Shown: positions 17,859 to 28,126, counted from the first letter of the stretch. The stretch is DNA of 64,000 nt from Pseudarthrobacter sp. L1SW (GCF_020809045.1 NZ_CP078079.1:1178001-1242000); one strand, 5' to 3'. The notes: generated by a model from the letters alone, not told the origin. Numbers and translations are program-made.

Positions 17859-19177
17859 GCACAACAGTTTCCTCGCCCCGCTCCGGAAAGCCGCAGCCGA
17901 AGGACGCCTCAACGAAGGCAGGTTCCGCCGTCTCCACCAAACCCGTCACCTGGCGGACGCCGGCGATGCTCGCGGCCTTCGGCCTGATCGCCCTGGTGTT
18001 CTTTGGCCTCATGGCCCCCAACCAGACCGCCAGTTTTGGCATCTCCACCGGGGAGGACTTCTTCCAGCTGCCAGCCCTCGCGGTCAATGCGGCCGCCGGA
18101 GGCATCGTGCTGTCCATCCTCCTGCTGGGGCTCGCCGCCTATGCGGTGTACCTCAAGACCAAGGGCATGCCGGCCCCGGGCTGGTTGACGGTGACGTTCA
18201 TCGTCCTGTTCGTGGCCGCGTTCCTCATCTGGGTGGTGGGCGGCGCCCGCACCCCGAACATCTCCCTGGCGGGCCTCATCGCCGGCTCGGTGACCCTCGC
18301 CGTTCCGCTGGTATTCGGATCACTGTCCGGTGTCCTCTGCGAACGGGTGGGCGTGGTCAATATCGCCATCGAAGGCCAGCTGCTGGGCGGCGCCTTCACC
18401 GCCGCCATTGTGGCCAGCATGACCCGGAACCCGTTCATCGGCCTGCTGGCGGCCGCTGTGGCCGGCGCGGTGGTATCCATGGTGCTGGCACTGTTCAGCA
18501 TCAAGTACCTGGTGAACCAAATCATCGTGGGCGTTGTCCTGAATGTGCTGGTTTCGGGCGTGACCGGGTTCCTCTTCAGCACGGTCATGCAGGCGAACAA
18601 GGCGCAGTTCAACTCGCCGCCGGGGCTGGACATCATCGAAATTCCCGTCCTGTCCAGCATCCCCGTCATCGGCCCCATCCTCTTCCGGCAGTCCCTGGTG
18701 GGCTACCTCATGTACATCGCCGTCCTGGTGGTATGGGTGGGCCTGTTCAAGACGCGCTGGGGCCTCCGGGTGCGGGCCGTCGGCGAACACCCGCAGGCCG
18801 CCGACACCCTGGGCATCAACGTGAATGCCACCAGGTTCTGGAACGTCACCCTTGGCGGGGCGGTTGCCGGCATCGGCGGTTCGTTCTTCACCCTGGTGGC
18901 GATCGACAGCTTTACCAAAGAGATCTCCGGCGGCCGCGGCTTCATAGCCCTGGCGGCCCTGATCTTCGGCCGGTGGAACCCGATCGGAGCCTTCTTCGCA
19001 GCCCTCCTCTTCGGGTTCGCGGACAACCTCCAGAGCATCGTCACGATCATCGGCACACCCGTTCCAAGCCAGTTCATGGCCATGCTTCCGTACCTGGTGA
19101 CCGTCCTTGCCGTGGCCGGGCTGGTGGGCAGATCCCGGGGGCCGGCGGCCAGCGGCATCCCCTATGTCAAGGGCTGA
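17855..19177 (+). CDS. Nucleoside ABC transporter permease 2
   Basis: Second membrane subunit of the nucleoside importer (BPD_transp_2 family, YufQ/NupQ-like), 440 residues. It has ten or so hydrophobic segments and the characteristic LCERVGVVNIAIEGQLLGGA motif near the middle and LRVRAVGEHPQAADTLGINV coupling loop. The ATG overlaps the stop of permease 1 (ATGA). The cytidine deaminase gene begins 4 nt after the stop. The unbroken run of overlaps from ATPase to thymidine phosphorylase shows that uptake and breakdown are expressed together. Confidence 0.93.
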   Translation: MSTTVSSPRSGKPQPKDASTKAGSAVSTKPVTWRTPAMLAAFGLIALVFFGLMAPNQTASFGISTGEDFFQLPALAVNAAAGGIVLSILLLGLAAYAVYLKTKGMPAPGWLTVTFIVLFVAAFLIWVVGGARTPNISLAGLIAGSVTLAVPLVFGSLSGVLCERVGVVNIAIEGQLLGGAFTAAIVASMTRNPFIGLLAAAVAGAVVSMVLALFSIKYLVNQIIVGVVLNVLVSGVTGFLFSTVMQANKAQFNSPPGLDIIEIPVLSSIPVIGPILFRQSLVGYLMYIAVLVVWVGLFKTRWGLRVRAVGEHPQAADTLGINVNATRFWNVTLGGAVAGIGGSFFTLVAIDSFTKEISGGRGFIALAALIFGRWNPIGAFFAALLFGFADNLQSIVTIIGTPVPSQFMAMLPYLVTVLAVAGLVGRSRGPAASGIPYVKG

Positions 19178-19181
19178 CGGC

Positions 19182-19607
19182 GTGGACAGCACTACGAGCG
19201 CAGGCACGGCACAGGCGATCGACTGGGCCGTGCTGGAAGCCGCCGCCGTCGCCGCCATGCGCCACGCCTACGTTCCCTACTCGAAGTTCCCGGTGGGCGC
19301 GGCGGCACTGACCGACGACGGCCGCGTCGTGAGCGGCTGCAATGTTGAGAATGCCAGCTACGGCCTCACCCTCTGCGCCGAGTGCGCACTGGTGGGCAAC
19401 CTGCACATGACCGGCGGCGGGCTGCTGCGCGCCTTTTACTGCGTGGATGGAAGCGGCAATGTCCTCATGCCCTGCGGCCGCTGCCGCCAGTTGCTGTACG
19501 AGTTCCGCGGCCCGGGCATGGAGCTCATGACCACCCAAGGCATCAAGTCCATGGACCAGGTGTTGCCCGACGCCTTCGGTCCCGAACACCTGAAGGAAGC
19601 ACAGTGA
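19182..19607 (+). CDS. cdd: Cytidine deaminase
   Basis: Zinc enzyme converting cytidine and deoxycytidine to uridine and deoxyuridine for salvage. The catalytic motifs are complete: GCNVENASYGLTLCAECAL with the Cys-Ala-Glu centre, and MPCGRCRQLLYEF with the two further zinc cysteines. The length of 141 residues is normal for the homotetrameric form. I prefer GTG 19182, with AAGGG 8 nt upstream; ATG 19164 lies inside the permease gene and has no ribosome site. It overlaps thymidine phosphorylase by 4 nt. Confidence 0.95.
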   Translation: MDSTTSAGTAQAIDWAVLEAAAVAAMRHAYVPYSKFPVGAAALTDDGRVVSGCNVENASYGLTLCAECALVGNLHMTGGGLLRAFYCVDGSGNVLMPCGRCRQLLYEFRGPGMELMTTQGIKSMDQVLPDAFGPEHLKEAQ

Positions 19608-20947
19608 CTCACAAGGTGACAGAGACCCGCGCAGTGGACAACATTGCCGAACCGTTCGATGCCGTCGACATCATCCGCATCAAACGGGACAAGGGCACCC
19701 TCAGCCCGGAGCAGATCGACTGGACCATCGACGCCTACACCCGCGGCGCCATCGCGGACGAGCAAATGGCAGCCCTGAACATGGCCATCCTGCTCAACGG
19801 CATGGACCGCACCGAGATCGCCCGGTGGACGGCCGCCATGATCGCCTCTGGTGAACGGATGGACTTCTCCAGCCTCCGCAGGCCCGACGGCGGCCTGAAG
19901 TACACGTCGGACAAGCACTCCACCGGCGGGGTGGGGGACAAGATCACCCTGCCGCTCGCGCCTTTGGTTGCGGTCTTCGGGGTTGCCGTTCCGCAGCTCT
20001 CCGGCCGGGGCCTTGGCCACACCGGCGGCACCCTGGACAAGCTCGAATCCATCCCGGGCTGGCGCGCCAACCTTTCCAATGACGAGATCCTGGCCCAGCT
20101 CCAGGACGTCGGTGCCGTCATCTGCGCGGCGGGCGCGGGGCTGGCCCCGGCGGACAGGAAGCTTTACGCGCTGCGGGACGTCACCGGCACGGTTGAAGCC
20201 ATTCCCTTGATTGCCTCCTCCATCATGAGCAAGAAGATTGCGGAGGGGACCGGGTCACTGGTCCTGGACGTCAAGGTGGGCAGTGGCGCGTTCATGAAGG
20301 ATGAGGCCAGGGCCCGCGAGCTTGCCGAGACCATGGTGGCGCTCGGCAAGGACGCGGGAGTGAACACCGTGGCACTGCTGACCAACATGGACACCCCGCT
20401 GGGTCTGACCGCGGGCAACGCCATCGAGGTCGAAGAATCCGTGGAGGTGCTGGCCGGCGGCGGCCCGGAGGACGTGGTGGAGCTGACTGTCAGGCTCGCC
20501 GAGGAAATGCTCGCCTCCGCAGGAGTGTCCGGCGCCGATCCGGCCGCCGCCCTCAAGGACGGCCGCGCCATGGACGTCTGGAACCGCATGATCGAGGCCC
20601 AGGGCGGCGACCCGCGGGCCAAGCTCCCGGTGGCCCGTGAGTCCGAGGTTGTCTACGCCCCCGCGGACGGGGTGCTCGTGGAACTGGATGCCCTGGCCGT
20701 GGGTGTGGCAGCCTGGCGCCTGGGAGCCGGACGTGCCCGCAAGGAGGACGCCGTGCAGGCGGGCGCCGGCGTCCGCATGCATGCCAAGCCCGGCGCCGTG
20801 GTCCGGGCCGGTGAGCCCCTGATGACCCTGCTCACTGACACGCCCGAACGGTTCGCGCGGGCCAGGGAGGCGTTGGAGCATGCGGTGGTCATTGCGCCCG
20901 AGGGATCCCGGCCCGCGCAGCGGCTGGTCATCGACCGAATAGCATAG
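19604..20947 (+). CDS. deoA: Thymidine (pyrimidine-nucleoside) phosphorylase
   Basis: Phosphorolyses thymidine or deoxyuridine to base and deoxyribose-1-phosphate. The protein shows the glycosyltransferase family 3 N-terminal helical domain (AVDIIRIKRDKGTLSPEQID), the phosphate-binding segment DKHSTGGVGDK, the signature SGRGLGHTGGTLDKLESIPG, and MSKKIAEG. A C-terminal alpha/beta domain follows (447 residues). The GTG start shares bases with the cdd stop (GTGA) and has GAAGGAAG upstream. With cdd and the upstream ABC importer it forms a pyrimidine nucleoside salvage pathway. Confidence 0.95.
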   Translation: MTHKVTETRAVDNIAEPFDAVDIIRIKRDKGTLSPEQIDWTIDAYTRGAIADEQMAALNMAILLNGMDRTEIARWTAAMIASGERMDFSSLRRPDGGLKYTSDKHSTGGVGDKITLPLAPLVAVFGVAVPQLSGRGLGHTGGTLDKLESIPGWRANLSNDEILAQLQDVGAVICAAGAGLAPADRKLYALRDVTGTVEAIPLIASSIMSKKIAEGTGSLVLDVKVGSGAFMKDEARARELAETMVALGKDAGVNTVALLTNMDTPLGLTAGNAIEVEESVEVLAGGGPEDVVELTVRLAEEMLASAGVSGADPAAALKDGRAMDVWNRMIEAQGGDPRAKLPVARESEVVYAPADGVLVELDALAVGVAAWRLGAGRARKEDAVQAGAGVRMHAKPGAVVRAGEPLMTLLTDTPERFARAREALEHAVVIAPEGSRPAQRLVIDRIA

Positions 20948-20953
20948 TGATCC

Positions 20954-21583
20954 ATGCAGGCCATCAATGACTTCATCCTCGCCGCAGCCGGGCAGCCCTG
21001 GGTGTTGGTCCTGGTGCTGGCCTGCTGCGTCATTGACGGCTTCTTTCCGCCCATCCCCAGCGAATCGGTGGTGGTGGGCCTCGCAGCTGTTGCCGCCACC
21101 GCCGACGTTCCCAACCCCTGGGTCCTGATGCTGGTGGCGGCGCTGGGGGCCTTTTCGGGGGACAACATCGCCTACCTGATCGGCCGCAGGGTTGGCACCA
21201 GGAGATGGGGATGGATGCGGAACTCCCGGATGCAGAGCGCCTTCCGGTGGGCAGGCCGGGAACTGCGGAAGCGCCCGGCCTCGCTCATCCTCGTGGCCAG
21301 GTTCGTTCCGATCGGCAGGGTGGCAGTGAACCTCACCGCGGGCTTCACGCATTATCCCCACCTGCGTTTCATCGGCCTCACCGTTCTTTCGGCGACTCTC
21401 TGGGCCGGGTACTCCGTGGGGATCGGGCTGTTTTTCGGGCAGTGGTTCGAGGACAACCACCTCTTGGGGGCAGCCATCGCCATTGTGTGCGCCGTGGCCC
21501 TGGGGATCGTGGTGGACATGGTCATCAACCGCCTGCGCCGGAGGCCTCCGATGGTGGAGCGGATGAAGGAACCGGAAGCGTAG
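20954..21583 (+). CDS. DedA family membrane protein (first copy)
   Basis: DedA/SNARE-associated membrane protein of 209 residues. It shows the family features: a re-entrant start ending in DGFFPPIPSESVVVG, GAFSGDNIAYLIGRRVG, and the conserved ARFVPIGRVAVNLTAG block (the F-x-R-x-x-P/G-x-x-R region), followed by two helices. DedA proteins are implicated in lipid-carrier flipping (for example undecaprenyl phosphate) and proton-linked membrane homeostasis. It lies 6 nt after deoA. I see no Shine-Dalgarno site, though TAGCAT ends 8 nt upstream. Confidence 0.9.
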   Translation: MQAINDFILAAAGQPWVLVLVLACCVIDGFFPPIPSESVVVGLAAVAATADVPNPWVLMLVAALGAFSGDNIAYLIGRRVGTRRWGWMRNSRMQSAFRWAGRELRKRPASLILVARFVPIGRVAVNLTAGFTHYPHLRFIGLTVLSATLWAGYSVGIGLFFGQWFEDNHLLGAAIAIVCAVALGIVVDMVINRLRRRPPMVERMKEPEA

Positions 21584-21603
21584 CTGAAGCGTTGTTCCGT
21601 AAA

Positions 21604-21633
21604 GGCCAGGGCGTAGCGAATCGCGCCTTGGCC
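21604..21633. other. Hairpin in the gap between the two DedA genes
   Basis: A 10-bp GC-rich stem (GGCCAGGGCG pairing with CGCCTTGGCC, one G-U pair) around a 10-nt loop lies 20 nt after the first dedA stop. There is no T-run, so it may be a weak terminator or a stability element. The gap to 21711 contains nothing else I can name. Confidence 0.4.
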
Positions 21634-21711
21634 GTGGGACACTAAGTAACGATTTCCGCCTTTGGCTGCGTCACCTACGGCTACGCCATTTTGCATAGGA
21701 GCAAGACCCGC

Positions 21712-22440
21712 GTGGAGTTTATTAATGAGGCCGTGCTCCATGCAGCTGGTCAGTGGTGGATTTACCCCATACTGCTCGTGTTCTTTTTCGTTGACGGCTT
21801 CGCGATGGTGGTCCCCAGCGAGACCCTGATCGTGGCGCTGGCGGCCTTTTCCCGGCACAGCGGTGAACCCAATCTTTGGATCCTTGGCCTGACGGCCCTG
21901 GTGGGGGCCATCGCCGGGGACAACATGGCGTTTATGCTCGGCCGGCGGATCGGCCTTGACCGGTGGAAGTGGATGCGCCGCCCCAAGGTCCAGAAGGCCT
22001 TCGGCTGGGCCCGCTACGAGCTGGAAAAACGCGGCGCCGTGCTGATTTTTACCGCCCGCTACATCCCGTGGGGCCGGGTGGCCGTCAACTACGTTGCCGG
22101 GAGTACGGGCTTCGCCCACCGCCGTTTCTTCCTGCTGGACGCCTTCGCCTGCATCACCTGGGTGGGCTACTCGATCGGCATCGGCCTGCTGGCCAGTTCC
22201 TTCCCCTGGCTCCACCACAACCCGCTGCTCAGCGCGGGCATAGCAGTGGTGTTCGCCATCGTGCTCGGAATCGTCATTGACCACGTCCTGCGCTGGTGGC
22301 ACAAGCACCTGGCCCGGAACGACGCCGAAGAGGTTGATGAGTGGCTTGACGGCGGTCCTTCCGGCGCCCGGGACCCGGCCAACGGCAGCTCCGCCATCCT
22401 CGCTCCCGCGGCCCGGGACGGCAAACCTGCCGCGAATTAG
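21712..22440 (+). CDS. DedA family membrane protein (second copy)
   Basis: A second DedA paralogue, 242 residues, clearly related to the upstream copy but divergent. Landmarks are FFVDGFAMVVPSETLIVALA, GAIAGDNMAFMLGRRIG, ARYIPWGRVAVNYVAGST and a C-terminal polar tail rich in Asp, Gly, Pro and Ala. The GTG at 21712 has AGGAG 10 nt upstream; a TTG at 21691 is in frame but overlaps that site. The tandem arrangement, between deoA and add, suggests duplication followed by divergence. A role in nucleoside salvage is not implied by the family. Confidence 0.9.
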   Translation: MEFINEAVLHAAGQWWIYPILLVFFFVDGFAMVVPSETLIVALAAFSRHSGEPNLWILGLTALVGAIAGDNMAFMLGRRIGLDRWKWMRRPKVQKAFGWARYELEKRGAVLIFTARYIPWGRVAVNYVAGSTGFAHRRFFLLDAFACITWVGYSIGIGLLASSFPWLHHNPLLSAGIAVVFAIVLGIVIDHVLRWWHKHLARNDAEEVDEWLDGGPSGARDPANGSSAILAPAARDGKPAAN

Positions 22441-22479
22441 CGGCTGGCTTTGAACTCCTGCCCACCCTAAGGTGGGAAC

Positions 22480-23610
22480 GTGACTGAGCCCATTGTTGAC
22501 GCTGCCCCTGCCATCGATTTCGACCTGAAGAACCTGCCCAAGGTCTCCCTCCACGACCACCTGGACGGAGGACTGCGTCCGGCCACCATCATCGAGCTGG
22601 CCGAAGCCGTTGGCCACACGCTTCCTTCCACCGATCCCGTGGCGCTGGGCGAATGGTTCCGGGAGTCCGCAAACTCCGGTTCGCTGGTCCGCTACCTCGA
22701 AACGTTTGACCACACGGTGGCCGTCATGCAGACCCACGAAGGCCTGTACCGGGTGGCCAAGGAGTTCGTAGAGGACCTCGCCGACGACGGCGTGGTGTAC
22801 GGAGAAGTGCGGTGGGCCCCTGAGCAGCACCTCCAGAAGGGCCTCACGCTGGACCAGGCCGTGGAGGCGGTGCAGGAAGGGCTTGAAGCAGGCGTCGAAG
22901 CCGTAGGGGAGAGCGGACGCGAGATCCAGGTGGGCCAGCTCATCACCGCAATGCGCCACGCAGACCGCGGCCAGGAAATCGCCGAGCTCGCCGTCCGCCA
23001 CCGCAACAAGGGCGCCGTCGGCTTCGACATCGCCGGAGCCGAGGACGGCTTCCTGCCCTCCCGCTTCCGGGACGCCTTCACCTACCTGGCGCAGCAGAAC
23101 TTCCCGGCCACCGTGCACGCCGGCGAGGCAGCAGGGCTGGAAAGCATCCAGTCCGCCCTGGTGGACGGCCGCGCCCTGCGACTCGGCCACGGCGTCCGGC
23201 TTGCCGAGGACATCATGGTGGAGTTCGACGACGACGCAGAGGAGACGATCGGCCTGGTCACCCTGGGCGACCTCTCCAGCTGGATCCGCGACCGCGGCAT
23301 CGCCCTGGAAATCTGCCCCTCCTCCAACCTCCAGACGGGTGCGATCGCCGGATTCGGCGAGGGCATCGAAAGCCACCCCCTGGACATGCTCTACCAGCTG
23401 GGCTTCAACGTCACCATCAACACCGACAACCGGCTGATGAGCGGCGTCACCCTGACGGACGAGTTTGAACTGCTGGTGGAAACCTTCGACTACGACCTCG
23501 ATGACCTGCTGGAGCTGACCCTCAACGCAGCGGAAGCTGCCTTCCTGCCGCTCGAGGAGAAGGAAGCGCTGGTGGAGTACATCAACGACACCTACGCGAA
23601 CCTTGGCTGA
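22480..23610 (+). CDS. add: Adenosine deaminase
   Basis: Zinc hydrolase converting adenosine and deoxyadenosine to inosine and deoxyinosine. Motifs are KVSLHDHLDGG (first zinc His pair), GFDIAGAE, TVHAGEAAG (catalytic Glu and His), LRLGHGVRL and NVTINTDNRLMSG. The last motif usually reads (S/T)-(I/L)-N-(T/S)-D-D; here the second Asp is replaced by Asn, though the zinc-binding Asp is kept. The protein has 376 residues. The GTG start has TAAGGT ending 6 nt upstream and no ribosome site, so the mRNA is probably leaderless. It completes the nucleoside salvage set. Confidence 0.93.
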   Translation: MTEPIVDAAPAIDFDLKNLPKVSLHDHLDGGLRPATIIELAEAVGHTLPSTDPVALGEWFRESANSGSLVRYLETFDHTVAVMQTHEGLYRVAKEFVEDLADDGVVYGEVRWAPEQHLQKGLTLDQAVEAVQEGLEAGVEAVGESGREIQVGQLITAMRHADRGQEIAELAVRHRNKGAVGFDIAGAEDGFLPSRFRDAFTYLAQQNFPATVHAGEAAGLESIQSALVDGRALRLGHGVRLAEDIMVEFDDDAEETIGLVTLGDLSSWIRDRGIALEICPSSNLQTGAIAGFGEGIESHPLDMLYQLGFNVTINTDNRLMSGVTLTDEFELLVETFDYDLDDLLELTLNAAEAAFLPLEEKEALVEYINDTYANLG

Positions 23611-24283
23611 AACACCCGCGGAGAGACTGGTGACGGTCATAGCGCAACTTCGCGAGCACTGCCCCTGGATGGGTGCCCTGACCCATGCTTCCCTGGTGGA
23701 ATACCTGCTGGAAGAAGCGTTCGAGGTGGCAGAGACCATCGAGGCCGGCGTGCCCGGGGAGAAGGACTCCGATGCCGAGCTCCAGGGCGAGCTGGGCGAC
23801 GTCCTGCTCCAGGTGGTGCTGCACGCCCGGCTCGCCGAGGAACGCGGCGCCTTCACGTTCGACGACGTCGCACGCGGCCTGGGTGCCAAGATGGTCCGGC
23901 GCAACCCGCACGTGTTCCGCCCTGACGGCTCGCTGCAGGACACCTTTCCCGCCACGGTGCGGGAGATCGTGCAGAAGTGGGATGCCGTGAAGCGGGCGGA
24001 GCGTCCGGAGCGGCGGGATCCGTTCGAGGGCATTCCCCAGGCGCTCCCCGCGCTGGCCCGGGCGCAAAAGTCGATCGACCGCGCGGCCAGGGCCGGGGCA
24101 GCCTTGCCGCCCACCGCTCCCATTCCCGAAACGGAAGAAGAACTCGGCGAGATGCTGCTTGCCGTCGTAAATTCCGCCCACGCAGGCGGATTCGATGCCG
24201 AGCGCGCCCTCCGGGGCGCGGTCCGGCGTTACCAGCAGCGCGTGGCCCCGGCGCAACCACCAGGGGTAGCCGCGCCATCATGA
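23603..24283 (+). CDS. MazG-family nucleoside triphosphate pyrophosphohydrolase
   Basis: All-alpha NTP pyrophosphatase of 226 residues. The signature of the fold is present: HCPWMGALTHASLVEYLLEEAFEVAETIE followed by ELGDVLLQVVLHARLAEE, giving the E-x-x-E and E-x-x-D metal motifs. The C-terminal half (HVFRPDG, VQKWDAVKRAE) matches the full-length MazG layout. It may clear non-canonical or excess NTPs. Starts are uncertain: TTG 23603 overlaps the add stop by 8 nt, and GTG 23630 has GGAGAG four nt upstream but would cut conserved residues. Confidence 0.88.
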   Translation: MAETPAERLVTVIAQLREHCPWMGALTHASLVEYLLEEAFEVAETIEAGVPGEKDSDAELQGELGDVLLQVVLHARLAEERGAFTFDDVARGLGAKMVRRNPHVFRPDGSLQDTFPATVREIVQKWDAVKRAERPERRDPFEGIPQALPALARAQKSIDRAARAGAALPPTAPIPETEEELGEMLLAVVNSAHAGGFDAERALRGAVRRYQQRVAPAQPPGVAAPS

Positions 24284-24381
24284 CGTCCGGGGGCTGGATA
24301 GTTTTCCGTAACCCGCACCACTCTCGACTACGCTGGTCTGTGACGAGTACGTCGAGTCTTTCTGCAAGATCCCCCCGTTAA

Positions 24382-25683
<1,302 letters not shown>

Positions 25684-25700
25684 TAGCCGCGTAAAGCAAA

Positions 25701-25738
25701 CAACGGTGGCTATGGTTGAAAGACCATAGCCACCGTTG
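25701..25738 (+). terminator. Enolase terminator
   Basis: A perfect 16-bp inverted repeat (arm CAACGGTGGCTATGGT) around a 6-nt TGAAAG loop, 17 nt after the eno stop, followed by CTGTTTCGG. Confidence 0.85.
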
Positions 25739-25807
25739 CTGTTTCGGCAGCACTTGTTCCAGCCCAGATAGTGGCGGCCCCGGCAGGCTGCGCGTTTCAG
25801 GAGTGTC

Positions 25808-26482
25808 ATGGCTACCCGCCGTCCCAAAGTTCCCAAGGTCGCCCCATCACGTTCCACAAAGGAAGCTTCCGGGGGCGCGGACGTCATCCGCGCGGACTTC
25901 GGCCCGGGCAAGGACATCAAGGCCGGCGGGGCTGCGGGCCCACAGCCTGGCAGCGCACAACCGGCCAATCCCCCAGCCGGACGCCGGGAACAGGCTTCCC
26001 GCAAGGGAACCGAACAGGCAAGCCGCAAGGGGAGCAGCGCCACCGCCGACAAGGCAGGCCCGGCTGGTCCCGCAGACGACGAAGACCAGCAGCCGGTACC
26101 GGCCAAGGCCTTCTCCGGCCGGATGCTCGCCCTTGCCGTGGTGATGATTGCCATCACCATCATGCTGGCGCCCACGGTCAAGATCTTCTTCGACAAAAAG
26201 GCCGAGATCGACGCGCTGAACGCCGATATCGCTGCCCGCCAGGCGGAAGGCGACATCCTGCGCCAGCAGGTCTCCCGCTGGCAGGACCCCAACTACGTGA
26301 AGCAGCAGGCCCGGGACCGCATTAACATGGTTATGCCGGGAGAAACCGGCTACTGGGTCTTCGGCAGCGATCTGCCGGCCGGAGAAACCAGCAGCCAGGC
26401 CGGCGCAGCAGCACAAGACCCCGCCGATCTGCCGTGGGTGGATTCCCTGTGGGAGTCCATCACGCGCGCGGCTACAGACTGA
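25808..26482 (+). CDS. DivIC/FtsB-like septum formation initiator protein
   Basis: Single-pass division protein. A long, disordered, basic N-terminus (residues 1-100) is followed by one membrane helix (about 101-127) and a short extracytoplasmic coiled coil (about 130-162, KKAEIDALNADIAARQ). The family motif is the stretch from KQQARDRINMVMPGE to the GYWVFG end, as in actinobacterial DivIC/FtsB proteins, which bind FtsL in the divisome. The N-terminal region contains a direct duplication of EQASRKG. The ATG has AGGAG 5 nt upstream. The eno-divIC-DUF501-ppx order is common in actinobacteria. Confidence 0.88.
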   Translation: MATRRPKVPKVAPSRSTKEASGGADVIRADFGPGKDIKAGGAAGPQPGSAQPANPPAGRREQASRKGTEQASRKGSSATADKAGPAGPADDEDQQPVPAKAFSGRMLALAVVMIAITIMLAPTVKIFFDKKAEIDALNADIAARQAEGDILRQQVSRWQDPNYVKQQARDRINMVMPGETGYWVFGSDLPAGETSSQAGAAAQDPADLPWVDSLWESITRAATD

Positions 26483-26510
26483 ACCGCAAAAGGAAGGACG
26501 GCCCGCCACA

Positions 26511-27182
26511 GTGGAACACAACACGGCAGCCGCCCGGGACGAATCCCGCCAACCATCAGCGCACGACCTTGAAGTCCTGAGCCGCCAGTTGGGGCGGCCG
26601 GTCCGTGATGTGGTGGAGATTCCTGCCCGCTGCATCTGCGGCAATCCGCTCGTGGCCGCCACGGCTCCCCGGCTCAGCAACGGGACCCCGTTTCCCACCA
26701 CCTTCTACCTCACGCACCCGGTCATCACCTCGGCGGTGTCGCGGCTCGAGGCCGCAGGCGTCATGAATGAGATGAACGACCAGCTTGCCGGCGATGAAGA
26801 GCTGTCCGCAGCCTACCGCGCCGCCCACGAAGATTACCTCGCGGCCCGCAACGCGATCGGGGAGCGGTCCGGCATCGGCGCTGTCCCCGAGATCGACGGA
26901 ATCTCCGCCGGAGGCATGCCCACGCGCGTCAAATGCCTGCACGTCCTGGTGGGGCACTCCCTGGCCGCGGGGCCCGGCATCAACCCGCTCGGGGACCAGG
27001 CGCTGGCCGCCATCAGTGAATGGTGGACGGCGGACAGGTGCTACTGCGACGGCGCCTGGGACACCACGGGTGAGGCACCTTCGAGGGACCTGAGCCGCCA
27101 CGGGCCGCAGGGCCTGCCGGACATTGTGGGCCGGCCGGCCCCCGTGCGGAAATCCGCCAACACGGCAGGAGCCGCGGAGTGA
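26511..27182 (+). CDS. DUF501 family protein
   Basis: A 223-residue cytoplasmic protein of the DUF501 family, found beside ppx and divIC in many actinobacteria. Family features visible are RPVRDVVEIPARCICGNPLVAATAPRL cut into its CICG centre, PFPTTFYLTHP, GMPTRVKCLHVLVGHSLAAGPG and a final CYCDGAWD. The conserved Cys and His residues look metal- or ligand-binding, but no activity is established. The GTG start lies 28 nt after the DivIC stop with AGGAAGG somewhat distant upstream. It overlaps ppx by 4 nt (GTGA). Confidence 0.85.
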   Translation: MEHNTAAARDESRQPSAHDLEVLSRQLGRPVRDVVEIPARCICGNPLVAATAPRLSNGTPFPTTFYLTHPVITSAVSRLEAAGVMNEMNDQLAGDEELSAAYRAAHEDYLAARNAIGERSGIGAVPEIDGISAGGMPTRVKCLHVLVGHSLAAGPGINPLGDQALAAISEWWTADRCYCDGAWDTTGEAPSRDLSRHGPQGLPDIVGRPAPVRKSANTAGAAE

Positions 27183-28126
27183 CACGCGTGGCGGCCATCG
27201 ACTGCGGCACCAATTCCATCCGCCTCCTGATTGCCGACGTTGAACGGACCAACGGCACCGCGTCGCTCAAGGACGTATGGCGGGAAATGCGCGTGGTGCG
27301 GCTGGGCCAGGGAGTGGACGCAACGGGCGAGCTGGCACCGGAGGCGCTGGAGCGCACTTTTGCGGCAACAGCTGACTATGCTGCGCTGATCCGCGAACAT
27401 GGCGCCGCCAAGGTCCGGTTTGTTGCTACCTCAGCCAGCCGCGACGCACGCAACCGGCAGGTCTTCGTGGACGGTATCCGCGACCTGCTTGGCGTGGAAC
27501 CGGAGGTAATCTCCGGCGACGAGGAAGCCGCACTGTCCTTCGCCGGTGCCAGCAGCGTGCTGCCCATCCTGGACGGACACGAAGTGCTGGTGGTGGACCT
27601 GGGCGGCGGCAGCACCGAGTTCGTCCTGGGCACCGCTGCGGGAGTCACCGCCGCGAAGTCCGTGGACATCGGTTGCGTCCGCCTCACGGAACGGCACCTC
27701 CAGGACGATCCCCCCACTCCCCAACAGATAGCGGACGCTGAAGCGGACGTGGACGCAGCCATCGCCCGCGCCCGCCGCGACGTGCCGCTGGAACGTGCCA
27801 CCGCCGTCGTCGGCGTGGCCGGATCCATCACCACCATCACCGCGCACGCGCTGGGACTGGCCGAGTACTCGCCTGATGCAATCCACGGCACTGAACTGCC
27901 CCTGGAAACCGTCCGGGAGGCCTCCACCGGCCTCCTGCAAATGACGAGGTCGGAGCGGGCCGCGCTGCCCTACATGCACCCGGGGCGGGTTGACGTGATC
28001 GGAGCCGGCGGGCTTGTGTGGCGGCGCATCCTCGAACAGCTGGGGGAGCTGACCGGCGGCCGCGTCGCCACGGCTACCGCCAGTGAGCACGACATCCTCG
28101 ACGGCATTGCCCTGAGCATCGGCTGA
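27179..28126 (+). CDS. ppx: Ppx/GppA family exopolyphosphatase
   Basis: Member of the ASKHA-fold exopolyphosphatase / pppGpp phosphohydrolase family, 315 residues, without the C-terminal HD domain of the long enzymes. Signatures are AAIDCGTNSIRLLIAD at the N-terminus, RFVATSASRDARN, the GDEEAALSFAGA segment with catalytic acids, and VVDLGGGSTEFVLG for phosphate binding. Short actinobacterial forms hydrolyse polyphosphate and possibly (p)ppGpp. It is translationally coupled to DUF501 upstream and followed after 4 nt by the subtilase gene. Confidence 0.92.
   Translation: MTRVAAIDCGTNSIRLLIADVERTNGTASLKDVWREMRVVRLGQGVDATGELAPEALERTFAATADYAALIREHGAAKVRFVATSASRDARNRQVFVDGIRDLLGVEPEVISGDEEAALSFAGASSVLPILDGHEVLVVDLGGGSTEFVLGTAAGVTAAKSVDIGCVRLTERHLQDDPPTPQQIADAEADVDAAIARARRDVPLERATAVVGVAGSITTITAHALGLAEYSPDAIHGTELPLETVREASTGLLQMTRSERAALPYMHPGRVDVIGAGGLVWRRILEQLGELTGGRVATATASEHDILDGIALSIG

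Noticed and set aside
21352..24123. A 923-codon minus-strand open frame across dedA, add and mazG
   Set aside because: It is a GC-bias shadow spanning three well-supported plus-strand genes and has no recognisable domain.
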